Shown one piece after another: positions 34,691 to 45,300 of a DNA stretch of 64,000 nucleotides; position 1 is the first letter of the stretch, and each line of letters starts with the position of its first letter. The notes under the pieces were generated by a model. The model ran no database searches. It saw nothing but the letters and a program-made list of their open reading frames with translations, and was not told the DNA's origin. The position numbers were made by a program, and so were the translations under genes. Source of the DNA: Petrolisthes cinctipes (Eukaryota > Arthropoda > Malacostraca > Decapoda > Porcellanidae). The DNA is taken from positions 248,001 to 312,000 of the forward strand of contig JAWQEG010001550.1 of the NCBI GenBank assembly GCA_033782935.1, in the 5' to 3' direction.

Positions 34691-34762
34691 TACTTTGTCC
34701 ATAACCTGGCACTTTAAATGAAGTTGAGTTCAATTTAAAAAATGAAATAGTTGGGAAATAGT

Positions 34763-35597
34763 GGTGGACGAATTCCAGTCTGTGTGTAAACGAAGGAAAT
34801 TGAAGGTGAATGTAGATAAAAGTAAAGTGATGGTATTTGAAAGAGCAGAAACTGAAGTGATTGACTTTGCTACACCTTACAGAGTGGCTGTACCAACTGG
34901 GACGAAGTGTGAGATAACTCTGAGGGGCGAGAGGATGGAGGAAGTGAAGGAGTTTAAGTACCTGGGTACAGTTATGTGTAAACATGGAAGTATGGAAGGA
35001 GAAATTAGGGAGAGAGCAGTGAAGGGTAGGCAGGTCATAGGATCACTGGGGAGGATTATGAAAGGTAGAAGTGTGAGTATGGAAGTGAAAAGGGGACTAC
35101 GAAATAGTATAATCCTGCCAACACTGACATATGCGTCGGAGACATGGACATGGAGTAGGGCGCATCAGTCTAGAATAGGTGCTGTGGAAATGAGTTACTT
35201 GAGAGGAGCATGTGGACTTACTAGATGGGATGGAGAAAGTAATGAGAGTGTGTATGAGAGATGTGGTATGAGTGAGAAGGCAATTGGCATTGAGTGTGGA
35301 GTGGTTGAGAGAGTGAAACGTGATACATTGAGATGGTTTGGACATGTGGAGAGAATGCAAGGCGAGGAATTTGTAAAGAAGGTGTATGGAAGTGAAGTTG
35401 TGGGACCTGGTGTGAGAGGCAGACCTCCGGTCAGATGGCAGAACAGAGTGGAAGAGTATGTAAAGGAGAGAAACATGAGGGGTAGAGTAGGGATGGACCA
35501 AGTAAGGAGGGAGTGTTGGAACAGGGAGAACTGGAGACACTTCTGCCGTGGCCACCCCCTTGGGGGGAGTTCCCGGAGGGAGCGAGGCGTCGGAGCT

Positions 35598-35632
<35 letters not shown>
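34763..35632 (+). mobile_element. RTE-like LINE, 5'-truncated, with a 282-codon open frame and GATA tail
   Basis: Open without a stop to 35609. Blocks: [19 protein letters not shown] (after the catalytic site), EVKEFKYLGTVMC, TYASETWTWSRAHQSRIGAVEM, LRWFGHVERMQGEEFVKK, then GVRGRPPVRWQNRVEEYVKE. These are the thumb and C-terminal parts of a non-LTR reverse transcriptase. The GHVERM..GRPP.RW end and a short tandem-repeat tail instead of poly-A fit the RTE group. The tail is about eight TAGA units (35599-35632). The first ATG at 34761 is chance, because the element is truncated there. Confidence 0.85.
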
Positions 35633-35633
<1 letters not shown>

Positions 35634-35820
35634 CTACTAATAGAACTCTTTTTAGGAAAATTTTCGGTATTAGTCAAGCGTTTGTCCATAATCACTATCA
35701 TCAATTTTGCTGTCAGATACATTTCTTAATACATGTACGTAATTTCCTCATAGGTTATTTCCGTCGCAAATGCATAGCTTTCTTAATACAAGTTCCCTTA
35801 AATGAATTAATTTTCCTTAA

Positions 35821-35990
35821 TCCGCAGTGTGTGCAGCGGCCATATTGGTGCGAACGGCCAATCAGCGTGCTTGATTAATGCACCTCAGTTTCAACAGCCA
35901 ATCAGTGTGCTTCTTTACAATGGCTTCCCTTTTTACCCTTCCCTTTGTCTGTCCCCGAACGTATTCTTCACTACTGTTTTGAGAATAATG
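35821..35990 (+). promoter_or_regulatory. Promoter-like segment with two CCAAT boxes
   Basis: GCCAATCAG occurs twice, at 35857-35865 and 35897-35905, forty bases apart, within a GC-richer island (GCAGCGGCCATATTGGTGCG). It is the best promoter-like stretch upstream of the lectin gene. It has no identified start site, and the distance to the first recognised lectin exon is 1.7 kb. Confidence 0.3.
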
Positions 35991-37600
35991 AAGCCAGTTT
36001 AGACTTTTCACATGTCCATTAAGTATAACTGTTATCAGTGAACTGCCTCATGTGTAGGAAGGCCTCTATTTACCGCCACTCTCCAATAAAAAGGTACCGC
36101 AATACCAATTCGAGATGGCCACCGAGTGTTTACATTGTCTTGGTAGACTGCTAAAGGTAACCCCCGGTAGTCTGCCACGGTTAGGTCCTGGTAGTTTGCC
36201 GCGGTCCTGATTAGGTTAGGTCAGATGAGGTCTACCTAATTCTATTTAATGCGTTGTAGTGTTTTTCAGACGAATATAGTTCAAATATGGCGAAAATGAG
36301 GTGTTTTCAGATATTGGGTTGGGGGAGGGGGGAGGGTGATTTCTCCCAAACAATTAATTTGTGACGGATGTGAACAATAAATTAATTAAAAACACACTAT
36401 AAAACATTGCATTCTGAAAACCTTGAGTCAAAAACAAATTATGGACAAATGCTTGACTATTACCAAATTTTCCAAGTTACACATGTGCAAGATTTTCAGA
36501 CAAAACCTAATTTTTCCAATAGTTTTTCATGTGATTAGCTTGATTTTAACATCCATTTATTGCGCAAATATCCTATTTTGGCCATACCCCATCACCCAGC
36601 TTTTGGCAAAGGTTGGGTCAGGTTTTCCAATTTTTGGCGAGCACAAATAGTATTTGTTTGTTTTAGATTTAGGCAGACCTGACCTGACCTGACCTAACCT
36701 TACCTAATCTCGACCGTGGCAGACTACCGGGACCTAACCTTAGCAGACTACCGGGACCTAACCTTAACAGCCTAACAGGAACTAACCTTAGCATACTACC
36801 AGGAGTTGCACAAGGTAAGACCTGTATCAGACTTAACGGAAATTTGACCATAAGAACGTATATCACGGTGAAAATTAGATATCTTGCACATGTGTAATTC
36901 GGAAATAATTCCCTATTTTGTCCATAATGGTTTCATAGGGTCTACAATTTTCCTCAAACCATTGGATGTGCTATGTAAACTAACATACATACACAGGACT
37001 ATATATGATCATAATTTTCATGATGGCTTATTAATCACATTAATTGATAGTTAATAAGAGCAACAGAAAAGGAAGTTACTTACCAATTTCCTTCATATTT
37101 TGGTTGTTGGTGGTTGTTTTTGTTTGACTATAGGCCGTATGCAAGGACATTCCTTCCACCAATACAATCACTTGTTTAGACAAGGAACCTTACAGTACAG
37201 CCAGCCAAAGTAGCACCAAATGTTTTCTGTCAACTTGCCAAATATTGGTCTTACTTTCGGACTACATAGGCTTTTATTACTGTACAAAGTTCCTGACATG
37301 CAATCAGATGACATTGGTCTTTAGAGGTTAAGTCCTAAGCTACAATATTTTAATAAAAGTAGTAACCAATTTTCAAGATACTGTATTTGAATTATCTAGA
37401 CCCTGATTGTTTAATGACACTCAGAAGCCATTATTGCACTGTAATAAAAGTGTATATGCTATAAGAATATGGTACATTATTTTGTATTCTCCTTTATGGT
37501 AAAGCTAGTACAGTACCACAATGGGCTGTGTAGAATGTGTGAGTAGCTACAATTGCTTTAGTATCACATTGCAAACTATTGTACTATGATCATTTTTCAG
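35991..37600. other. Region upstream of the lectin exons, first exon not found
   Basis: Contains 24-bp repeat units at 36160-36235 and, reversed, at 36675-36800, and a fragment of palindromic family C at 37131-37160. An exon with a signal peptide ending in a phase-1 donor is expected here or further upstream. I searched for SKPYxG-like ends and found none. Confidence 0.4.
36669..36800 (-). repeat. 24-bp minisatellite, reverse copy
   Basis: Three to four units of GACCTAACCTTAGCAGACTACCGG, the reverse of the unit at 1897-2130. The reverse strand reads LLRLGPGS repeats, as in the other array. Confidence 0.75.
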
Positions 37601-37805
37601 GATTAGGTACTTCTATTCCATATTGGGACTTCCTTGGAAGTACTATGGTGACAAATAACTACATCAGATTGACCGGGGATCTCCAGAGCCAGAGCGGAGC
37701 AATTTGGAACACGGTTGCTTGTTACCTCCGTCATTGGGAGATGCAGATTCACTTCAAAGTTCATGGTCGAGGGAGGGACCTGTTTGGGGATGGATTTGCT
37801 TTCTG
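37601..37805 (+). CDS. LMAN2: Lectin exon A: start of lectin domain
   Basis: Enters in phase 1 (needs one base from the missing exon; most likely G to give Gly-Leu-Gly). Contains [29 protein letters not shown] and [12 protein letters not shown]. Acceptor TTTCAG, donor GTGAGT. Confidence 0.93.
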
Positions 37806-40800
37806 GTGAGTACAGCATGTGCATAGTTCAGTACATTAATTGCCTTTGATACTGTAATCTAATGAATATATTAAGTTATCAGAGAGAATAGTTATTGAAA
37901 TCAAGCACTTTTAGACCAGGCACCCCAGCCACACTGATAGTGTTAGTGCCATGAACTATTTAAAATAGGATATATTAACTTACAAGAGCTGATTTGAATC
38001 ACCAAGTATATCAAGTAGTTACTGAGCCAAGTGAACCATACATAATCCACTTATCTTTTAATGAATTGCAATATGTGATGTCAATGGGATTGAGAGGGGG
38101 TTTGGGCTCAAAAATTTGTAATCAAGGGTACAATCCATTGTACACTACTGTATAGTCCATCTACAGGAAACTGACCTCTGGTGTGATGCTCATACTAGTA
38201 TTTCATCACCCGCAGCATTGCCAAATACGGCCAAACCCACATTACTCTCTCTCATATATCAGATAGTAATATACTACAATATTTCTAAATTAATTTGAGT
38301 TACAGAGTGCATATTTACTTAAAGGAAATATCTGTCTGAGCCCCACCCAGCAGTCAGTTTCCTTTAGACTGACTATACTTGCTCCTTTTTTTATATAATA
38401 GTTATTCATTTACTGCTGACCTGGTACTAGGATATTTGTACTGTAATTAAGAATTTATATCAGAATAATAATATATATGCATGATAACTATGGTTGTACA
38501 CTCTTGCCCAAAAGTTCATTAACTATGCCAGCCAGCTATTGCTTTTCTGGCTGCTTCAGATGTTTAAGATTGCCTCAGTGCCAACTAGAAAAAACAATAC
38601 AAATTAATCCAAACATTCGAAACTGGTTGGCGGAGTGTTGTCAGTCTGGTGTCTGCCAGAGATCAGAGTTTCACAGTATTGAAGCATGTCCTTCCCTACC
38701 TCCTCCCCCCCCCACCCCTCCCCCAGTATGCCTGGTACCTACCTCACACTGGTCTGGTCTCCACTCTTTCCTTCACTACATGTGCTTCAAAACTGTGAAA
38801 CTCTGAACCCCAGGCCAGGCAGCGGATTGATAGCACTGAATGAGCTGTAACATTGTGTGTGCAGCTTTACCTTGAAAATCCAACCTTGAGGCCGTATTAT
38901 CCTTCCCATTCGATACATATGTGAGATACAGGTTTCATTATTTGTAACTATATTCTGTTCATGACTATAGTAAATTGATATATTGATCTATACTGTAGAG
39001 ACCTTACCTTTCATATAGTAAGCTCTGTAATAGATTTGTGTGGCTATATTTTTCATATAAATCCCAGCACTGATTTGATTGCATCATGTGATGGAGTATG
39101 TATGTTAATGACACAGTGATGGGTATGTTCTGTATTGTACTGTAGGTATGTGAAGGAGCCCATGATGGGTGGCGATGTGTTTGGGAGTAAGGACTACTTC
39201 ACTGGATTGGCCATAATCATTGACACCTACAGCAATCACAATGGACCTCACAATGTAAGCCATCTTAGCCAATTCTCGGGTATTCTGATTCTACCTGTCT
39301 ACTGTTTGTAGCTCTGGTTCAACATTCCTACTGGGAACTTTCACAAACATCTCTCTGCACGGATGACTTTTTTTTTGTTCTATGAAATTGACTAGATTGG
39401 TTTTGAATGCTACTGTTATTGTTTTTAGTGATCTTAAAGTAATGGAATGCCTGTGACACCCTGTCCAATTTACCCAAATATCTTCTCAATTTGCCTATCA
39501 TTGTACAATAATGTACTATGAATGAAAAATTTGTGTATATTTTGCCATTACTGTTGGTGATGTTGTATACTGTAAATGAAATTAGATAAGCCCTTACTAA
39601 TTCAAATTTTGTGTAGCATGGTCATCCGTACATCTCGGCTATGGTCAACAATGGAACCCTTCACTATGATCATGACCGTGATGGCACCCACACTCAGCTC
39701 TCATCAGGCTGTGTGGCCAAGTTTAGGAACCTGGAGCATGACTCATACATGTCAATCAAATATGCTCATGATGCACTTACAGGTGAGAAACACTACAGCT
39801 TGATGCTGATATTTTTCAGTTACAGTACATGATGCACTTACCTCGTGTAGTTCTTGTGGCATGTTTTGTTGCTTTGGATTCAATGTATTAAGTGGAACAT
39901 GTACTGTACAATTGCCAGCATTTGTAATTGGTACGGGAGAAGAGAAATGACAATGCTGACTACCAGTTATAATTACTGCCAACTATACACACATGATATT
40001 GTGAATGCAGAAGAAAATGACTTCATAAATAGACAATGTATTATTTTAAAACTAGGACAGTGGTAGAAATAACACAATATTTCTTTTCAGTAATGACTGA
40101 CATTGAAAATAAAGGGATATTCAAGGAGTGTTTCTCTGTGGCCGGAGTGAAGCTTCCTGTTGGATATTATCTTGGTGTGTCTGCTGCAACTGGTGACCTC
40201 ACTGATGCCCATGACATTATCTCTCTCAAAATGTTTGACCTTTCAACACCAGATGATGTAGGTTTTATTAGTACACACACACTATGTAATGTCACAATGT
40301 ATAATTTTAAGGGGAGAACCTCTTGATGGTAAATTGGAGCTCTACTGAATCTTCCAAATTATATCATAAAACAGATCTTCTATTAGTAACATTGAGGTGA
40401 TTTGATGCCTGGCGTAGTATGGGGGAATCCATAGCTCTCCAATATAACAATAAGAGGTTCTCCCCTTAAGCTCATTCAGACTTGAAAAAGTGTACTGTGA
40501 TATTTTTGGATATCCGATTGTATGAGGATTTACCAACTACTGTTTTTGCATGCAACTCAGTCTCACCCCTTTTCTGTCCATCTCCCAAATGCAAGAGTTA
40601 ACTGGTGTTTTCAGTCTTTCCTATAAACAACTGGTCAACTCTGGAACACTACTTCCATCCATCTTTCCCCCTTACTACGATTTATGCTTCCTCAAATGCA
40701 ATGTGTCTAGGAATCTCTAATGAAATTAAACATGATGTTGGACCTCTCTTACCATTTTTATCTCACAAGTGGTTTTTGATGTATTTCTGCTTTTTATATA

Positions 40801-40927
40801 TTTTTGATGATTTGTTCATTCCAGGTGAGTTCATGCATATACAATTACAGTACACTGAAATACATATATTATGCCTTGCACCACTAAATTGCGTACACAC
40901 ATTTTTTGTGACGTGTTTGGGGGTAAC

Positions 40928-40960
<33 letters not shown>

Positions 40961-41982
40961 TTGTTGCGCTGCCATACACAAACCAGTAGACTTAGGAGTG
41001 TGGTTTTTGGATTCTGGTGTGTAAATTCAAGCTCTATAAATTTGTAATACCAAAATTTATGTATGCGATACTTGAAAAATAGGCCATCTTTAGTGCCTGG
41101 GGGGGCAAGAAATCAAGATGTTTTTGCAGTCTTTAGGGGTTAAACCTATCAGCTTTCCTAGAAATGATGATTTGGAAATTTACAGCTGGTTGAAAGATGA
41201 AGTAGTAAAGCCACGATATACCTATTTATGGATTTAATGAACGATTTTGTGCCATCAAATATTCATTTGTTAAAGCAACCAAAGTTTGTTATACTATATG
41301 AAAAGTTTAACTAATGAAGTGACATGTGGAACAATTATTTGATAAAATCACTGGTTTGTTATATCAAAAGGCTACTGAACTTCAACTTAATGATTCACTC
41401 TTACCACGATTAGATAATTAGTTAAGCCCTCCGACTTAATGTGTTTTGTAGACATCATGTGATGTGTTATAAAGCTGTAGGGATAGACCTGTTGATTTTA
41501 GAAACCACATTTATATTATATCATTGATTCACAATCCAAAACTTGTATTTAATCAAATTGAATTTTCTGGCAGAGCTCAGAACAGGTTCCATCAATGATA
41601 TCAATAGAAATTGTATGATATAGCTATTAGAACTAATACGTTCTTTGTCATTATGCAGAATTTCAATAAGAACTGAGTTAAAGTTTTGGATTGTGTCACT
41701 GTCTAATGAATTTATGCTGGTTATCATTTCAGGATGTTCTTGAAAACAGAGAGAATATCATGCCATCTGCATCTTTCTTTGAGCCTCCCAGAGGTAAGAA
41801 ATACTTTTACTGTATAACATTTAATATTTCACTGCATCTCTACACTGTCTCACTGCACAGAGCATATGACTGAATTAATATAAATAATTCTTAAATATAC
41901 AAAATTTGTTGCCATTATTTGTTAAAGATATTATAGGGTTCTGTAAGAGAGAAATTATTTCATTATTATTATTGACACTTCA

Positions 41983-42071
<89 letters not shown>

Positions 42072-42392
42072 GTATATGTGTGTGTTTATTTATCATGTGC
42101 ATATTTTTAGTGTTTTTGGAGGTACTGTACCTTCAATAGTCTGAAAAATCCAGTTGTACAAATGACCTTCATTCCCCCGTCATTTAGATTACAGGACGTT
42201 TCCTGTACTATAAATTTATTTGTTTCATTCATAATTTCAGATCACATTGAAGATCCTAAGCCGTCATCCCTATCAACGTGGAAGAAGATATTGCTGCTAA
42301 TATTCGGTGTCATCGTAATTTGTGGGTGTGTGTTTATTGGCGGTCTCTTCTATACAAAGCAAAAGGAACAACAGCGTAAGAGATTTTATTGA
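37601..42392 (+). CDS. LMAN2: VIP36-type L-type lectin (LMAN2/LMAN2L), first exon missing
   Basis: Six exons (37601-37805, 39146-39254, 39617-39782, 40091-40257, 41733-41793, 42241-42392) join in one frame from inside the mature protein to the stop. VIP36 is a type I membrane lectin that binds high-mannose glycans on cargo and cycles between ER, ERGIC and Golgi. Seen here: lectin start [31 protein letters not shown] and [15 protein letters not shown] (Ca2+ and mannose-binding Asp and Asn); FRNLEHDS (conserved His); Cys pair in SSGC and [19 protein letters not shown] at the end of the domain. Then a stalk, one hydrophobic anchor ([16 protein letters not shown]) and a short basic tail ending KRFY, the known cytosolic sorting end of VIP36. 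The expected first exon (signal peptide, about 50-60 residues) would end in phase 1 and was not found. ERGIC-53 is excluded by the missing coiled coil and KKFF end. Confidence 0.93.
38637..38829. mobile_element. Short relative of family F element in lectin intron
   Basis: GTTGTCAGTCTGGTGTCTGC..CAGAGTTTCACAGTA at the left; ACTGTGAAACTCTGAACCCC..GCAGCGGATTGAT at the right, inverted. The central C-rich tract replaces the long interior of the 5631-6251 copy. Confidence 0.6.
39146..39254 (+). CDS. LMAN2: Lectin exon B
   Basis: [18 protein letters not shown] then [13 protein letters not shown]. The Asp of DTY is a Ca2+/sugar ligand in VIP36. Acceptor TGTAG, donor GTAAGC. Confidence 0.93.
39617..39782 (+). 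CDS. LMAN2: Lectin exon C: sugar-binding loops
   Basis: [20 protein letters not shown] and [19 protein letters not shown]. Asn of VNNG, Asp of YDH and His of EHD correspond to conserved ligand residues. Acceptor GTAG, donor GTGAGA. Confidence 0.94.
40091..40257 (+). CDS. LMAN2: Lectin exon D: end of lectin domain
   Basis: [50 protein letters not shown]. Acceptor TTTCAG at 40090; donor GTAGGT at 40258. Confidence 0.94.
40307..40469. mobile_element. Hairpin MITE, family B, in lectin intron
   Basis: TTAAGGGGAGAACCTCTTG at the left is exactly inverted as AAGAGGTTCTCCCCTTAA at the right. Core GAATCTTCCAAATTATATCA and GGGGGAATCCATAGCTCTCC. It begins about 50 bases after exon D. Confidence 0.85.
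40930..40956. repeat. Poly-T run
   Basis: About 26 T in a row. Possible reverse poly-A tail of an unrecognised insertion. Confidence 0.9.
41733..41793 (+). CDS. LMAN2: Lectin exon E: stalk
   Basis: Short exon, [20 protein letters not shown]. Acceptor TTTCAG, donor GTAAGA. Phases fit on both sides. Confidence 0.85.
41982..42069. repeat. TA microsatellite in lectin intron
   Basis: About 43 uninterrupted TA units, 170 bases before exon F. Long enough to extrude as a cruciform. Confidence 0.97.
42241..42392 (+). CDS. LMAN2: Lectin exon F: membrane anchor and KRFY end
   Basis: [16 protein letters not shown], then the hydrophobic span [20 protein letters not shown], then [11 protein letters not shown] and TGA. 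Lys-Arg-Phe-Tyr is the terminal motif of VIP36. Confidence 0.93.
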
Positions 42393-45300
42393 TTAATTAT
42401 TTTTCTTGCTGATAGTTTCAAAAAACAGAAATGCACTGCAGATTTTATAATATTGTGAACAGTACTGAATTTGTGAAGTAACCAAATTACCATCCATCCC
42501 AAGTCCAATTAGCTCAAATACTAGAGAAGTGTGTCTACTATGAAAATGCTTTTGTGAAGCAATGGAGCATGAATAAAAGAAAGGTAGTGTATCTATGTAT
42601 CATGGCTGTGTTTACCATATGTACTGAAGGCCATGCTAGAGTTTCAAACTTTGGTGTTAATACACCACATAAGACCTTAGATAAAACTCTTATTTATCAG
42701 AACTTCATACTTGTACTACATTTATCCTCTTATTAACGACACAATTGTTTCCCCAGACCTGCTTCCTACTTTATAAATCATGTGATCAAATAGCTCTGTG
42801 TGGAATCAAATGTGAAAATAGAATTTGTTATGTTGAGGGTCTAATGTACAAGACAGTATATGTTTATATTTTCACCATTTGAGGATATTGGCCATGGTTT
42901 GAGGAAGGAGGAGGAGATAAACAGTGACCAAGTTGATCTTGTTGCAGTACTTACTTTTCCTTAAATCATCATCTGCGACATTGTTTTGTATTAGTTACAG
43001 GCAACCTTCATTATACAATTGGAATGTGTTATTGGAAGGCTAATCAGTTAGGTTATAAAGTGCATTCATATGCAGTGGCAAACCAAGCCCAATAACACAA
43101 CACGTGATTCTCTCTCCAACATCTATGTTGGTAACTTTTTCTTGTCTACCCTTTCTACACTGTTTTCTTGTGCAAAATAAGGGCATTTGGAAGGGTTAGT
43201 TGAGTTTTTAACTACATTCATGTTTCTCTTAAAGTTTGTGTGTGCATGTGGGTGCATTCATGCTTGTAGGGATTTGGATTTGTAAGGTGAGCCGTGTTTT
43301 ACAGATCTCTCTCTGTCTCTCTCTCCCTAGAAATTTATAGAAATACACCAGAGAAGAAGAGATTAGGCAATAGAATTGTGCAGGAAAGACATGGGAATGT
43401 GCCAGGCCAGTGTACTGTTGTGTCATGGTGTGAGCCATGGTTGGAAAGTATTTGTTCCTGTGATATGCAATTGCCTCAGAAATGTGTTTTAAGCAATGTT
43501 GCTATAGTTAATTTCCTGTTAAATACTGGCACTCTGCTCAGTATTTATCAGCTTTAGTAAGATATTGAAATGAATTAGCAAGTTGCCATTTTTTCATTAT
43601 AAGAGGCAGAAAACAGACACACCATTTTTCCTTACTTGAGTGCAGTGTGTGGTGTATTGCATAGCAATATTTCTGAGTGTGGTGGTATGAAGCCTACTTA
43701 CAATTGGGCTTCAGTTTTTGTCAGGATAATTTTGTTGGTGTTCTTTGTGTGGTGTGGTTACTTTCTGTACGTTTTGTTTGCTCAATCAGTCATAAGCACT
43801 TTACTAGTACAGTATGACTCCAAGACCATGAAATATGAGGAAATTAATTTTTCCCATATAGTAAACTTTGATAATAAGTAATAATATTACAATTCTTGTA
43901 ATATCCATCTTGTTGAATTTTTCCAGTGATAGGCCATATCACAATAGGTATTGAGAATATTAGCTTCATGAAAAGTAAAATACAGTATCCTAGAAGGAGA
44001 GATGGAATTACCTAGCTACAGTATTTTCAAGGGTAATGCACCCACTCAGTATACTGGATTGCTTATAGATTCCTTTACAGTAAACTCTTGTTAAATCTGA
44101 CCAGATTATACTGAAATTTAACTAAACTATACTCAACTATCCAAGTCAAAATATCCCACCATTTACTGAAATGTGTCCAGATTAGTAGGGAAAATTCCTG
44201 AGAAAAGATTTTCCTGCATCTGGAATGTCCTCATATTAACTGGAAAGTGTCCAAATTTGGAAGAAAAAGTCTGGCTCCCGGCTGTACCAGCATCTAGACT
44301 GTCCCTCTATTAACCCCTAAAAAGTCGACATTAGAAGGGAAAAGTCCGGATGATGAATGTCCGTCATTGGGAGTGCCCCCAAGTTAACTGGATAAAATCT
44401 GGATGCTGGTTTTATTGGACTTTCTGCAAAACCAGACAAAATGATGCATCAATTACAGGATTCCAGTATACTGAGGGATAATTGTTTGCTGCAAAAATTT
44501 GTAGCATTTTCCATCCATGTAAATATCAATTTGGAAACTATTTTAATTGTTGAATAATAACAATTAAGAATTGTAACCTGCAGTCTTAAATACTGGTAGG
44601 ACTATTTTGGGTGTTGTTATGTAATCCTTTTCTGGCCCAATGTATAATTTTAAATAACAGTCATAAACCCAAAGTTAATAATTTTTTTATATGGAGGGTT
44701 TACTTTTATTTGTAGAATATTGTAGTTTTACTTGAATATCAGAAAGTAATGCCATAATTTGCTTGCATGTATGTCAGCAGCTTTGCTAGGACTGTATATC
44801 AGTACCAGTAAAAAAGCAGTTTGGCAAACTGCATTTTAATATTTTATTATTTGCATTATGACATGCTTTAATAACAGTTTCTTTAAAATTTGGTGACTAG
44901 TATTTGCACAGTTGCTGATGAACATTTATTTCTCCTCCCTTTATTCACTTGTACAACTGTACTGATCCTGTATATGAGTGGGGAATAATTAGTGCATGCT
45001 ATATAGTGCATAGACATACTGAAAATAAATAAATATGATTACTGTATATTCATTCTTGCTTTGTCAGATTTATTTTAAAACTAGATTGGTGGGGAAATTC
45101 AAGCTTTCATCAGTCATTGTTCATACAGAGTGCAGATTGTGTGGAATTATTCTTTCATGGCAGCAACTATTCAGGTATTCACAGTTATATGTGAGGGTGA
45201 ACCCTCTGCTAAGGATATATATATACTGGACTTGGTATAGACTCTTTTAGCAAAGTATGTTAGAGTGATTATCAAGATCTGTGAGGTGAGGTAACATATC

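Noticed and set aside
35920..35980. Short frame MASLFTLPFVCPRTY after the CCAAT boxes as a signal peptide
   Set aside because: It hits a stop after 18 codons and there is no good donor in the right phase.
36115..36156. ATGGCCACCGAGTGT frame followed by a GTAACC donor as first exon of the lectin
   Set aside because: It encodes no signal peptide (MATECLHCLGRLLK) and leaves in phase 0, while the next lectin exon needs phase 1.
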